A model generated the notes under the pieces. The model was not told the origin of the DNA, did no database searches, and saw nothing but the letters and a program-made list of their open reading frames with translations. Shown here piece by piece: positions 1 to 12,100 of a DNA stretch of 64,000 bases. Source of the stretch: Romanomermis culicivorax (lineage: Eukaryota; Nematoda; Enoplea; Mermithida; Mermithidae); NCBI GenBank assembly GCA_963922205.1, contig CAWUHX010000094.1, forward strand, positions 744,001 through 808,000. Reading direction: 5' to 3'. Made by a program: the position numbers and the translations under genes. Position 1 is the stretch's first letter; each line of letters begins with the position of its first letter.

Positions 1-658
1 GACTTATTCTTCAGAACGATACTCTTTAGCAGTGAAATTAGCCATGAAATCCTGATAGTTCTATACTCCATTCGTTTCAAAATAATCGATGCAGCAATTC
101 CGTGACAATAAGTTAAATACGGGTAAACTGGTAAAGCTTATTACTGTAATGAATAAAGAAAAAATTTTCGCATATGTGCGATGAACAGTACACATGACAA
201 TTTCCTTCCATATACATCGTAAAATAATCAAAATTTCAGGAGTAGCACTGTGGTTCAAACGCTTCTATCCCAATCGAAAGCAAATAAACTCCATCGTTTT
301 CTATGATCTTTGCGTTCTCATTTTCATAGAGGAATTTAGCATTTTTCTACAGAATAGATAAGCTTCGTGATCTTTCTATAATTTTGGATTCTCCATTTTC
401 ATGAAAAAATTTCGTGTTTTTACAGCAATGTTTTCCAATCTGTGAGCATTGCGTATTAAATTGAATTCACTTTTCTGGTGCTCAATGCTTCTGTCAATGA
501 ACTACAAAAATATGAAAATAAACCGTAAGATGCAGCTTTTTCACTCTAAGCAGTCACGATCATTCCGTGTAATTTTGATAGCAAGATCCATGTGAATTGA
601 TTGATGTCACCTTCCCTTATATGATTTCTTCTCTCAATTTTCATTCCAAAAACTACAG
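1..658. other. AT-rich non-coding flank upstream of receptor exons
   Basis: No convincing exon was found on either strand. Two imperfect direct repeats of about 60 bp lie around 300-425; each contains a 'gatcttt...ttctc(c)attttcat' core and ends in a run resembling a 3' splice site. The N-terminal exons of the receptor that continues at 659 are either in this stretch unrecognised or, more likely, left of the window. Confidence 0.4.
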
Positions 659-1174
659 ATTTGCATTACCGTTTGCTGGATCTATGGTATGATATGGCTT
701 TTTATTTACGTATGCCCCGGTGGCGCCACGGTTTTCTATCACTTCGACGAATATTGTTGGGATTACGATACGGGATATATGTCAGATTTTTTTCGAGCTT
801 TAGAATTTTACGCCGACATGACGTTCATGACAATGATGATCGTTTGCTACTCTAGTATAATTATTAAGTTGAAAATCAAGGTAATGACAAAATTTTTCAA
901 GTTCATAATAACTTACGATGGGTTATATGTGTAAAAACTCCACTTTTTTTAGAAAAATCAAGTCATGTCTATTGAAGCTATGAGCGCCTACAAACGAGAA
1001 TGGGCTATATTGTTACAGGCTTTGCTCATTTGCGTGAACGTATTATTGTGTATATTGACCTTCTTTTTTCTTCCTACCTTAACGCAAAACGAATGGATCA
1101 GTTTGATTTCTAATGTAACGTGGATATCAGTCGTCGGCATGAATTGCGCCGTTTATATATTTTTCAACAGGTAG
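659..1174 (+). CDS. Partial 7TM chemoreceptor (nematode Srx-like), last two exons seen
   Basis: Two exons can be read: 659-880 and 953-1174, both in phase 0, with a 72-bp intron (donor gtaatg, acceptor tttttttag). The first exon follows the acceptor aaaactacag. It encodes TM4 (ICITVCWIYGMIW...), a Cys-containing second outer loop (FDEYCWDYDTGY) and TM5, ending in a basic KLKIK. The second encodes a basic segment (AYKREW), TM6 (LLQALLICVNVLLCI) and TM7 (TWISVVGMNCAVYIFFN). A Gln just before TM6 and a final FFNR after TM7 match nematode serpentine receptors of the Srx type, presumed chemosensory membrane proteins. The frame stops at TAG 1172-1174. However CAG|GTAGGA at 1168-1174 is also a good splice donor, so the true C-terminus may lie further on. 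The first four helices are not seen. Confidence 0.6.
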
Positions 1175-1997
1175 GATACCAAGGTTGGACAGTTCGAAGT
1201 TCGAAAATGCTGTGCCAGAAAGATTCACTTAGAGGGATTACATTACGACTCATAGTCTGTAAAGCATTAGTTCGACGTTTATACATCGGCGTGGGGGTCT
1301 GACCTTACCAAGAAGTGTTCGACTTCATCCAGTTATACTTTTCGAGGCTAGCGGGAATTTTTCAAAACACATCTAAGTGGACATTATTCGATAGATCTAT
1401 TTGAGGTCTATCCAAAATATGATTTGAAATGGTGTACGTCATTTTTGACCAAATCTTCGATCGACACGTTTTGAGATCTATCAAATGTTTTTTTGGTAGA
1501 CCTCAAGGCATGCCAACATCAATCGATATGTCTTGAGATCTACCAAAAAACATATTAGTTCCTATTTTTGACCGAGTTGGGCGGTTGAAGCTTTGCTCTG
1601 ATCACTACAACAGATTTTTTTTATGAGACAATAATCAAAATTTGACAACATATAACTCCGTCAAAAATTAAGGTACGCTATTTCGAATTGATCTAAACAA
1701 GATCTATTGATTGACACCCATTTTTGCGTTTTGAAAAAAAATTTCTTTTGTCATTGAAGTCACAATTTGGGTGGGTAAAATAGGTAGAGCACGTTATTTG
1801 TGTCGCAAGAATATATGGAGTCGTTGGTAATTTTTCAGCGTGGTCAGAACCAAGTTTCTGGCATTGATAACTGGGAAAAAATTAATTGTACAAGCGACCA
1901 CTGTGCGAATCGGAAAATCGGTGGCTGTTGGGTACACAAGAAACGTAGATCTACTATCGACAGCGAACAACTGACGCTTTTATTGTTTTGAAAAACC
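1175..1997. other. Non-coding spacer with a small inverted repeat
   Basis: No gene is supported. A nearly perfect inverted repeat of about 22 nt has arms at 1485-1507 and 1532-1553 (core TTTTTTGGTAGA / TCTACCAAAAAA), separated by 24 nt; related 'gatctat' pieces lie at 1390-1480. It could be the relic of a small MITE. The last four bases, AACC (1994-1997), are the target duplication of the retrotransposon that follows. Confidence 0.5.
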
Positions 1998-2611
1998 TGT
2001 TGTGCAGGTCTTTCCTTAAGAGGCGTAAGAAAAGATTGGGTCTGAACTGACCTGTTAGAACTGATACCTTGGCTAAGCCTCGGTGATCTGTGCAACAGTC
2101 CGGTTCCCCAGACCTACAACAACAAAGATAAACTTTGTTCTAAATACGGGGGCCTTACCAAGGTCCTCCGCAGTCTCCTAGATGAGACAAGGAATCCCCT
2201 CAGGGATAAACTTACTTGGGTATAACCCGGAAGGGGTTTCCCAAAACTTACTTGATGTAAGCCGGCGCCTGGGCCTTTGGCCCTCCGCCTTCGTGGATGC
2301 GAATATTCTAAATAAATAAACGAATATATTAAACAATATGTCCGACGAATTATGCAAAAAGAATGTGGGTATACCACAGTGAATGACTCAATAATAAAAC
2401 AAGTTGCTGGGAAATTTATATTTGGGGACGCCAGCAAAAACACCAAAAATATAATAAAAACGTGAATAAAGTGAAGAATGATTTCACTTTCACTTTTCGT
2501 CTTTCTTTGGCGCTCCATTCTATGCAAATGTCTGCGCCGCTGGTCGCCCCTTTTCGTCGATTTGCATGTCGATTTCCCCACACGAAATTGGCATCAACAG
2601 GGTGCCCAACA
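1998..2611 (-). repeat. 3' LTR of element 1
   Basis: 614 bp running from TGTTGTGCAGG to GTGCCCAACA on the plus strand; it matches 16060-16673 with no difference that I can see. Because the element lies on the minus strand, this left copy is the 3' LTR. An open frame of 155 codons on its minus strand is present in both LTRs but looks like chance. Confidence 0.95.
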
Positions 2612-3370
2612 TCCCTCGCGCGTCGAAACCGACCTACGGGAGGTAGAAAAAAAACTTTTGGCCGGGTTACCCCGGCATTAAAAAGAATTAATCAAAAAAG
2701 AAAAAATCTACAACTCCGGCTGACTCCTGATAAACAGTTTGTCTCACCGGACTCCCGTTTCACAGTCTGTCCTAATAGAACTCCTGTGCTGGTCGTTGGA
2801 CACAACGAATACCAAGGGCTTCGCCGCAATGGCTGGCAAGTGACGTCCATTTTGACCTCGGCATTGATGGAATAACCTCCTGCCCTAAGGAGTATGACGT
2901 AAACGTCGGTGCCGGATGTGTGGTCGGCTTCGGGCTCGGCCGCTCGGTCTGCATGCTGTGTCAATTCGTTGGCCGTGGGTCTAACCGCATGCAAATCGAC
3001 TTCCCGCGTCTCTATTTTTTCTAAATTAAACTAAAATACGAGATTATATGGCGATACAAAAAGACGACGCGGGGTTGTACGGATATCACAAAATTTAAAA
3101 TGCGCTAAAAAATTTGAGCAGGAATGTGGCCAAAAGTTAAAATATTTTTTTTTTTTTTTTTTTTTACGGTTGCGTTTTTTGCACCGGTTTTGTCAAAAAA
3201 GAGATTTTTGATGGCCAGCAGCACCGAAAAGAAATGTTTTTGGATTTTTTGTTTTTTGATTTTTTTTGGATTTTGTGATTTTATTAGTGTTTTTGGGTTT
3301 TATGTTTTATGAAATAAGTAGAAAATATATGTACGAAAAAGAAATTTTTGGGCCAAAATTATGCGGCTAT
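2612..3370 (-). other. 3' non-coding region of element 1
   Basis: About 760 nt between the exonuclease stop codon and the 3' LTR. It contains an AT-rich run (a 20-base poly-T at about 3147-3166 on the plus strand) and a G+C richer part at 2740-2990. The purine tract expected next to the LTR is short here (GAGGGA on the minus strand). No coding sequence is supported. Confidence 0.6.
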
Positions 3371-6300
3371 TTACTGCTGCTGCCCGCCGCCTCGGTAGCC
3401 TCCTCGAGGTCTACCTTGATAGTACCCCCTCTGACCTTGTTGGCCTCGGGTTTGACCTCCATCCTGGCCTCTATTTTGGCCTTGTTGGCTTCCGCCGCGT
3501 CTACCTAGCGGAATAAAATTCGGATTATGAAATTCAGCATCCGGGTCTTGACCTTGGTGTTGCCAGGTTCCTCGGCCTCTGTAAGGTCGCTGAGGGCGCC
3601 CTCTGAAGCCTCCCCTGGGTTGACCTTGGTCATACCCCGGTCTAGCCCTGTACGGGGCCGGGTTTGAGAACATATCGTCTCTCCCCTGCTGCCTTTGACC
3701 ACTGCTAGTGGAGCTGCTGCGCTGAGGTTTTTGCGTCCGATAAGTTGAATTAAGAGATTTTGATGATATTGATTTTGATCGAGAAAGCGGACTTTTGTAA
3801 GAAGTGCTAGCAGCTTCACTGTATGACCTCTGGCTGGTCGTAGCCGATGATTGTTGTATCATCGGTGGTTGTTTCTTAGCCGGAGGGAGTCTAGGCACCT
3901 TGAACTTACTCGGGCTCTTGGCAGCCGTTCGCTGAAATTTATCAGCTTGCGACCTGTCATCGCCTGGTGCCTTCCTCTTAACACCCATCTGGTTTAACCT
4001 TTGTGAGCCCATAAAAATATACTGATTAAAGGCTGCAATGTAGACATCGTCTACGCGGTTTCCCTGGGCCTCAACGACTAGTTGTCTGTTCGCAAACGAA
4101 CACGCCTGGGCATACCACCTACCAATTGCCGTTGGCGTGATCGGAGCGAAGTCCAACTGAAGAAAAATCATTAGGGTCACGTACCTAATGGCCGTAAAGA
4201 CGTCTGAGGCATCGTAGTCCTGAAGCCATCTGGGGATGAGAATTAAAATTATCCATTCCCAGATCTCCTCAGGGATGCGCTCTCCGTCAAACATAAATCC
4301 GCCTTGCATTTCGAATTGCTGGCGGTAATTTTCGTGAATTTCGGCCATGGCATCATTGACCATTCTGTAAATTATCGGCCGTTCTTGCCGATCAAAGGCG
4401 AAGTAATTGGCGACCTCTGGATTTTCAAATGAGATCGGCCCAATTAGGCGCCTTTGTTCCCGTTGCCACTCCCAATAATCAATCAGAGTTTCGGCCAATT
4501 GACCAGGAGTGACAAACTGCTGTGGTTCCCTTTCGGGTCTAGTAGCTACCACATTCAGTTTGACCTTCTTGATCAATTTCTCCTCCGATTCAAGATCGGG
4601 CTTCACCAGTACGCTTCCCGCAGGTTTGCTACTTCTTGCGGTATAGCTGGAGGGCACGGATTTACTTTTGCCAGAATAAGTACTAACCTCTCCGCCGGTT
4701 TTCGATACCGTTCGCGTCTGAGTGTACGATGTTGTCGCAGTGGACCCTGTTGTCCTATCCGATTTTGTCTGGCCTATGGAGGTCTCCGTTCGCGTTTGAC
4801 TTTTTGAAGTCTCCGTTCTCGTCTGACTCTTTGAAGTCTCCGATCTCGACTTTTGGCTCGTCGAGTATTGCGGTGTCGTCGTTTCTTCGGCCGTATCGTA
4901 GGCTTCGTTTTCGGATCCGGTGGCGGCCGCTCCTTGTTGCTGCTGTCCCTGAGCTGCAAGTCTGCGTCGCTTGGCCTTACCTATCCTCTTTCTACGCCTT
5001 ACCTTTTCCTTGGCTAGGTGTCGGATAAATTTTTCCGACATCCCTTCAGCTAACATCTGCTGAACTTTGTCTGGGGAATAAATTCCAGGAATACCTTCCT
5101 CGGCAATTCTTCCCCTCCGCATCAGCTCCGTCGCTGCTATGGCTGAATCTGAGCTATCGTCGGCTAGTGCCTGCTCCTTCAGCTTTCTTTGGATTGCCCT
5201 CTGACGCAGGAATTCCTGCTGCGTCAGCCTTCTTTGTTCTTGAATCTTGGCCTGTAAGGCCTCTTGCTTCGCTTGACGGTCATGATCCTTAGGATCTTTG
5301 GCCTTCACGGGTATCTCCTGGGATGCTTCCTGCATCTTCTCCAGTCTGACATCGATCCCTGACATTTTGGTGACTGCTTCGTCAATTTGAGTCTGGATTT
5401 TTTCCTCCTCAAGAGCCTGTTTCTGAGTTTTGGCCTCCATCGCATCCTTATTCTCTGATGTCTGGCCCTCAGATTCGAGGATTTCACCCTCTTCTTCTTC
5501 TTCTACATCCTCCTCTGAACTGGACTCAGAGTCTGAATTCCGTATCTTCGGCAACAGCTGCTTTACTTTAGCCGGCAAAACAGCTGGTGCTGGAGGTACT
5601 GATTGCATTATGGTGACAACCTCTGGCTCAGGCTCGGCCGGTTGTTGTACTTGAGGTACTTGAGTCGGCTGTGCCACCGCTGGTGGGATTGGCGGCGGCA
5701 CCACGACAACTACTGCAGCTGCCTGCGTAGCAGCAGTGTCCAAAGCTGGTGTAGCTTTGACCACTGGCGCTAGCGCCTGCGGCTGCGCTTTAACCTGTCC
5801 CGTCCCTCCGGCTTGCGCCGTTTGGGAAGTTGAGGGACGATTTAGCGGTACCTTAGAAATTAACTCACCGGCTGGGGTATATGTAAGTGTATACCCGGGC
5901 ATTTCCGAAGCGATTGTTCTCTCCCGGAAGCTTTTACTGACAAACTCCGGTCTGAGCTCGAGCGGATTTCTCGGTGCGTAGGTAATCGGGTAGTCGGTTG
6001 GCGATGCGTCTTCCGTCATGGGATACCGCAGTCCCGGCGTTAAAGTCTCGAAGCCTACGTAGTAAAAAGTTACATAAAAATAAGGATTTACCTTGTAGGC
6101 TCCGTCCTTCAATAACGATTTGTCGTCGCCAATTTGTAGGATTTCCTCGGCTTCTCGAAATCGTAGCGGGACAAAACCGAACCGATTCTGCCATGCGTAT
6201 ACCCCTTTTTTGGATGGAAAGCGGGGTTCCGACGGCGGTAGCGTCGCTGCTAATTCTAAATAGTAAGCCAGGCGGTCGCCTGACTTCCAGGACATTTTCT

Positions 6301-8706
6301 TTATCATTTCCTGGCCTTCTTTAGTATAACTATTTAGAAAGTTATAGTTTAGCAGAGCGTTAGTTTCATAGTCGCACTCCGCTCTGGAATGAGGCCATGC
6401 CAAATGATAAGCCAATGGCATAAATTTGCAGATGACCTCTAACTCTGGGAAGTTTCGCTCATCCAGCATACCTGAAATTTTCGCCAAGTTTGGCGTGTAA
6501 AAATTGGTCTTATAGGCCTGTCTATGGCCCTCGATACCCACTGGGTAGTGGTTATTAGAGGAAAACACCTCTTGTGGAATGGTATCGGGCTTCCCGGCTT
6601 GTTGCCAGTATAGCTTGGCGTTTTCGTACAACGTTAAAGAAATTTTCCCGTCTAAATCCCAGTAGGCTCCGCCTGACTTGAGATTTTCCAGGATATCTTT
6701 TGAAATATTTACCCAGTCTGGTATCTGGACGTCCTGGATTTCGTCGGGATCGCTATCTGTGGTGTATCCGTCGTCCTTCAGTGGTTTGTTATCTCTTGGA
6801 AGTAGTGGGTAGAAACCACTTGGCAACTGAACTCCCTGCGGACGGACTGGATTACACTCCGTGGGCGCGGTATAATAACCTGTGTTATTTCCCTGCATCT
6901 GTACCGCCCAACGGTTATACATCTCACACTTCATCATGTGATAGACCATGTTTGGTTGAACCTGATCGGTTTCCATAACTGGGGTACCTAGCCCCATTTC
7001 TCGATTCACATTGCCCGGAATCATTAGATATTGTTGATAAAAATGGAGGGCAATGGTGTTGATCTGTTTGGGATCCACCTTGTCATGGTCGAAAATCTGC
7101 ATTTGCATAAGCAGTTGATCGGCCATGCCATAGTGAATGGCGGCAAACATGACCAATAAGGAGTAGTATGCGTCTAGAGCGGCGTATCTGAGCTCTTCCG
7201 GCAATATACCCCTTTTGGCAAACCGATCACGGTTCGCTTTTAACGAAAAGTCATACTGGTAGGGGCCCACGTCTATCAAATAAAATTCCGTGAACAGTCC
7301 CTTTAACCGAAAAGTTTCGGGACATATACCTGTCTGAAAGCATTTCTTCTCCAGGTTAACTCCTACCATGGTGAGGGCGAAACGGTCTAAGTCAAAGTAT
7401 CGACCTTTGGTCTTTCTTAGAAATTCCCGTAAGGAGACAGTTTTGTCCCTATCCTTATTCTCTCGCCCTGCGCCACAAACGTTATAGATACTCACCAGAT
7501 CTTCCAGCACGGCATATCCGGCGAACAGCATGTCGGAGTTCAAGAAGTCGTGGAGGCTGGTCCACTCTTTGATCATCATCGACGTTGTATCAATAACGTA
7601 AGTTTGACCGTTCGTTAGCGCGAAGCTGATATATCGGGCAAACTGTTTTCCCATTGGATTGTCGACCTCCCTTGTTTTGAACAAGGCGGCGACCTTATCC
7701 TGGTTGACTTTTTCAACGTCGAAACCACAAACTGGTTGTCCTCTGAAGATTGACACTTCTCGGATAAAATGGAGTACCTGGCTGACCTTCCCGATGTCTA
7801 CCATTCGAGGTTCCTTGGGATTGGCCGGCCAGTACCCAAATGTGGCTTTGAACCACTGATCCAGTTCGTGGATTCGTACGGCCCGTTTAACGTTATAATC
7901 TAAACATAAAGTACTATTAATTTTAGTGTTTTATTCCCCTTTTTTCAGCGCATTTCTAGGGTCTATACTACACCAGCACCACAACACCAAGCGGGTTAAG
8001 TTTCGCAGAAAATTAAGTTTAGTGCAGGTTGTTAGGTGAGCCACTGATATACAAACATTGAGCTGGTAGGCAACTAACACCTTACCAAATCTTACCCTTG
8101 CTACCTCTATATGTTGGGGAGGGTAGACCTGATCCGATTGTCCACCACTTGATCGGACACCAATCTCTGACCAGCTGCTTGAGCGACCAACTACGCTCCA
8201 TCTATGGCGCTGTATTTACAATTTTTATAGCGCTCGAAATTGATAATTTTTTAATGAATTTGATATCGAAAAAGTGATATAATTTAATTTGATTTGAAAA
8301 TAAATAATTTTTGATAAATTTTTGAAATGATAAAACTTTAAACGGGCTGAACCCAAGGTTCTAGGTTTCCCTTGAATCGTATAGCTCTCGGTGGTATCAG
8401 GTATATTTCCAAGTTGGAAATTCCCTGCTTGGCTTCGAGCTTCCGTTTCTCAGTACTCCCATTTTTCGTTCCCTCTAAGTCCTAACCTCGTCTGCCCTTT
8501 GGGGCGCCGAGCTGGTCTTCCAGTGACTTCTGGGCATTACCTGCAGTTTCCAAGAAGTTTTGATAAAAATAAGTTCGAAACTTACCGTCAATAAAGAAAA
8601 AACGGTTGTCTTGGCGGTGCTGGGCCCTGCCGTATTCAACGTGGCGCTCTGTGTGCGACCACTCGCGCGTCGGAGCTTGTTGGCGGTTCCGCGCGCCCTT
8701 TCCCAT
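3371..8706 (-). CDS. Spliced accessory gene of element 1: DEDDy 3'-5' exonuclease fused to a large unknown protein
   Basis: Exon 1 is 8706-8586 (40 codons plus one base); the donor G|GTAAGT is a perfect consensus. Exon 2 is 7899-3371, after acceptor TTTATGTTTAG. The phase-1 join gives 1549 residues. Exon 2 has no ATG before 7804, yet the about 31 codons upstream of it match element 2, so splicing is preferred over an ATG start at 7804. An RNase D/WRN-type exonuclease domain spans about residues 95-290: motif I GFDVE (D101, E103), motif II with D174, motif [11 protein letters not shown] (Y279, D283). All five DEDDy residues are present. Further on come an unrecognised conserved region (about 400-650), a Pro/Gln-rich linker, an acidic stretch, a coiled coil, a basic stretch ([15 protein letters not shown]) that could be a nuclear signal, Ser/Thr repeats, another conserved block and a Gly-Arg-Gln-rich (RGG-like) tail. 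The likely role is trimming of RNA or DNA 3' ends; the substrate is unknown. Confidence 0.85.
7900..8585 (-). other. Intron of the element 1 accessory gene
   Basis: A 686-nt phase-1 intron starting GTAAGT and ending TTTATGTTTAG on the minus strand. It is AT-rich in part (8215-8340) and has no open frame joining the two exons. The homologous intron in element 2 has the same phase and an almost identical acceptor (TTGTTTAG). Genomic RNA for reverse transcription must escape this splice, as in retroviruses with spliced accessory genes. Confidence 0.8.
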
Positions 8707-9126
8707 CTCTTTTCTTTTCGAAATTTTTGTTTTCGAATAATAAATTGATAAATTTATTTAAAATTTTGAACGCTGAAAAAGTTTAATCTAGCAATTTTGC
8801 TAATTTCCTTTATATCGCAGTTCGGGGAATATTTTACTTCTTCCTTCCGATGGAAGTTTAGAATTCAGATAAGCGGGGCAGCTATAGTTTGATTTTGAAA
8901 AAATGAAAAATTTGAAAATTAATTTTTTAGAAAAATGTCGGAAATTTTTTGGGTTGTCACTTTGGTCTAAAATTCCGAAGAATTTTTCCCAAAGTCTGAA
9001 ATAAATATGAAAAATTTACAAAATTAATACGAATTATACACAAACGCGATAAATATTACAAATTAATACAATTTTAATTAAAATTAGTACTTACACGCGC
9101 GAGATATGTACATAAAATAAAAAAAA
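8707..9126 (-). promoter_or_regulatory. gag-pol to accessory-gene spacer with candidate splice acceptor
   Basis: 420 nt of AT-rich non-coding sequence between the pol stop and the accessory ATG. On the minus strand a pyrimidine-rich acceptor ACTTTTTCAG|CG ends at 8773, 66 nt before the ATG at 8706. Element 2 has a similar site (CCTTTCAG|CGG, ending at 53109). I infer that the accessory mRNA may be a spliced subgenomic RNA made from the LTR promoter; an internal promoter is the alternative. Confidence 0.35.
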
Positions 9127-12100
9127 TCAGCGCGAGATCGCGCATAGATTCGCCTTGAGCGAATTTTCAAATGATTTCATTTGAATCGGCGCTCCAGTCG
9201 TAACTGTTTGTGCCATATTGGAAAGTGACGTGTTTTCGTCACGTGGCGCGTCCTGATTGGCTCGCGCTATTCGCGGCAAGACCCTAGTGGTCTCGTAACG
9301 AAAGTGTTTCAACCTGCTGATTGAAACTGTTTGGCGATTTAGCGGGTTGTCCCAATGTACAATGGTGACAACGTTTTCTGCTTCTCGCGAAATGTCCGTA
9401 ACTATGAACGGACCGGACCATGGTAGTCCTAGTTTTTTCTGCTTATCTACTTTGAGCAGAACCCAATCTTTTTCTTTAAATCCATTCTGTTTGGACTTTT
9501 TATCGAAGTATTTCTTCGATTTTTCGGCAGCACTCTGGATATTTTTGGCAATATCCTCGTAGAGGTTGACTAAATGATTTGTCAACACAAATTTGTATGC
9601 CTCAGCATTGCTGTCCGGCATTACAATATCGTATGCTTTCGATAAGTTTAACCCGAAGGTTGCCTCATGACCTCTAAGCAACGAAAATGGGGATTGCCCC
9701 GTGGCTGCATGCGGTGTGGCATTATATGCAAACACCACAGCTCTCAAGTATCTTGGCCAGTTATCTTTTTCCTCGATGGCCACCTTTCTGAGCTGTTTAA
9801 TGAGTGTCTGGTTAAACCTTTCTACCATACCATTTCCTTGTGGATGGTAGGCAGTTGTAAAAATTTTTTGACACTCCAATAACTTGCAGATCTCCTTCAT
9901 TAGATCTGAGGTAAAACAACCTCCTCTATCGCTGAGTAGTCTCCGTGGAGTCCCGTGCCTAAATACAATAGCTTGTAGAAAAGTATCTACAACGGTGCTA
10001 GCTGACTGATCTGGGATCAGTTCAGCTTCAACCCACTTTGTAAAATAGTCCTGAAAGACTATGACATACGGTCTCTTCTCACTGAGTGGAGAAATACCCA
10101 CGATATCCACTGATACAATGTCAAAAGGACCTTGTGGAATAATTGGTATCAGTGGCGGAATTTCTGTGTTTCCCTGATTAGCCATTTGACAAACTGGACA
10201 AAACTTGATCCAGTGCCTGACATCCTTTTCAATTCCTGGCCACCAGAACCGTTTTTTGATCATAGCAAGGGTCCTTTTGAACCCCTGATGAGTCATCATT
10301 ACGGCACCGTGGTACTGGTGCAAAGTATTGTCCCTAAGGCAGGATGGGACGACCACCTGATCATCTGATCCCTGTCCGGCTTCGCGGTATAACACTTCAT
10401 TCTGGATATAAAATCCACTATGATACTTGGTTGTCCCATTTGGACCCAATCTATCAAAGTATGGTTGTAATACCTGATCTTTTCTCTGCAAGAGGGCCAT
10501 GAGATCATCTCTAATTAGCCCTTTTGGTAATTCATTCTCTTTTGGGTCTGCCAAAGTAAACTCTTGTTCCTTTTCTGGGTATAACCAGGTTACTCTTTTT
10601 TCCTTACCTTTGTCCTGGTTTCCCCTACTTACCTTATCTTTGACCTGATTGCCGTCAGGCTGGATCTGAGCCTGATTATTCTTGTCCGCTTCTTTCGCCA
10701 TGCTCCTTGTAGTTACGGCATTTACCAAGTCTGCAGGCGAGTTTGATTCTGGATCACCCTCAGAATCTTCTGGATAAATTTGGGTGAATCTCGGACTCAT
10801 ATCAGTCCTCTGATTATTCTTACCTTTTGGCTCCGAATATAACGGAGTACCGTCTTCAGGATTCCGATCTGTCAGAATTCTGAATCTCTTCACCAAATTG
10901 AGATGTTTTTTCTCAATAAGCTGTGCCTCAAGATCTTTCAGATTCTCGGACTCTCGTTTACCCTCTGAGAACATGTGTTCCCATTTTGGCGGTATCTTTT
11001 CCGCTTGATCGTCTGGTTCATCCATCCTGGACAAAAAGTCTGCCATGGCATTTTGTTTTCCAGGCACATACTCTAATTTATGGTTGAACTGAGAGATGAA
11101 CGAGTACCATCTCTTCAATTTACCATTGGTCATGGCATTGACCTTCATAGATAATAAAGGTTTGTGATCAGTTCTTATGATCACCTTATGACCCACTAAG
11201 TAGTGCTTGTATAACTTCAAGCCATACACAATTGCCAAGCACTCCCTTTCCGTGGCTGACCACTTTTTCTCATCCGCCTTTAAAATTCTGCTATTATAAG
11301 CAATTACCCAGCGGTCTGACTTGGTCTCCTGGTAAAGGACTGCTCCTAGTGCCGTTCCACTGGCATCTGTCTGAAGGACAAAGTCCGCAGACCCGTCCAA
11401 AACCGGATACCTAAGGAATGGCACAGACAATAGTGCTTCTTTCAGGCTCCTAAAAGCCTGATGGTGAACCTCCGTGACTTCCCAAACACAGTTCTTCCCA
11501 GTTAGTTTATACAACGGTTCGGCGTGTTTAGCCAAACCCGGTATGAACTTTTTACACCACTGCAACATACCTAGAAACCTTTGCAGTTTACGTTTAGACT
11601 CTGGGAATGGGAAATCATTTATAGCTTTGACCTTTTTCGGATCTGGGGAAACTCCATCCGAATTTAAGATATGTCCTAAAAAATGAACTCTCTCAGGCAG
11701 GAATTCACACTTCTCCGGCTTCAAGGTCAAATGAGCCTTTCTTAGAGCTTGCAGGACTAGCTCTAGATTAACTAGGTGTTCCTCAAACGTATTGGAGAAC
11801 ACAATTATATCGTCTATATAGACTAGACAGATTTTCCAAACATATGGATGCAAAACTCTTTCCATCATACGCTGGAATTCGGCTGGCGCATTTTTTAGGC
11901 CAAAGGGCATGACTTTAAATTGATAAAGCCCTTCTTGGCATATGAAAGCAGTTTTCTCCTTGCTTTCTTCATCCATTGGCACTTGCCAATATCCTGATTT
12001 GAGATCTAGGGTAGTGTAAAATTTGGCTTTACCTAAACAGTCTAGATAGTCATCCATTCTAGGAATGGGATACTTATCATCCTTGGTAACGTCATTTATA

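Noticed and set aside
2114..2581. 155-codon open frame in the LTR (also at 16176-16643)
   Set aside because: Lies inside both LTRs, has no recognisable domain and spans the promoter/terminator region; it is identical only because the LTRs are identical.
7804..7806. ATG at 7804 as the start of the element 1 exonuclease
   Set aside because: It would drop about 31 upstream codons that are conserved in element 2; a spliced start at 8706 explains both elements.
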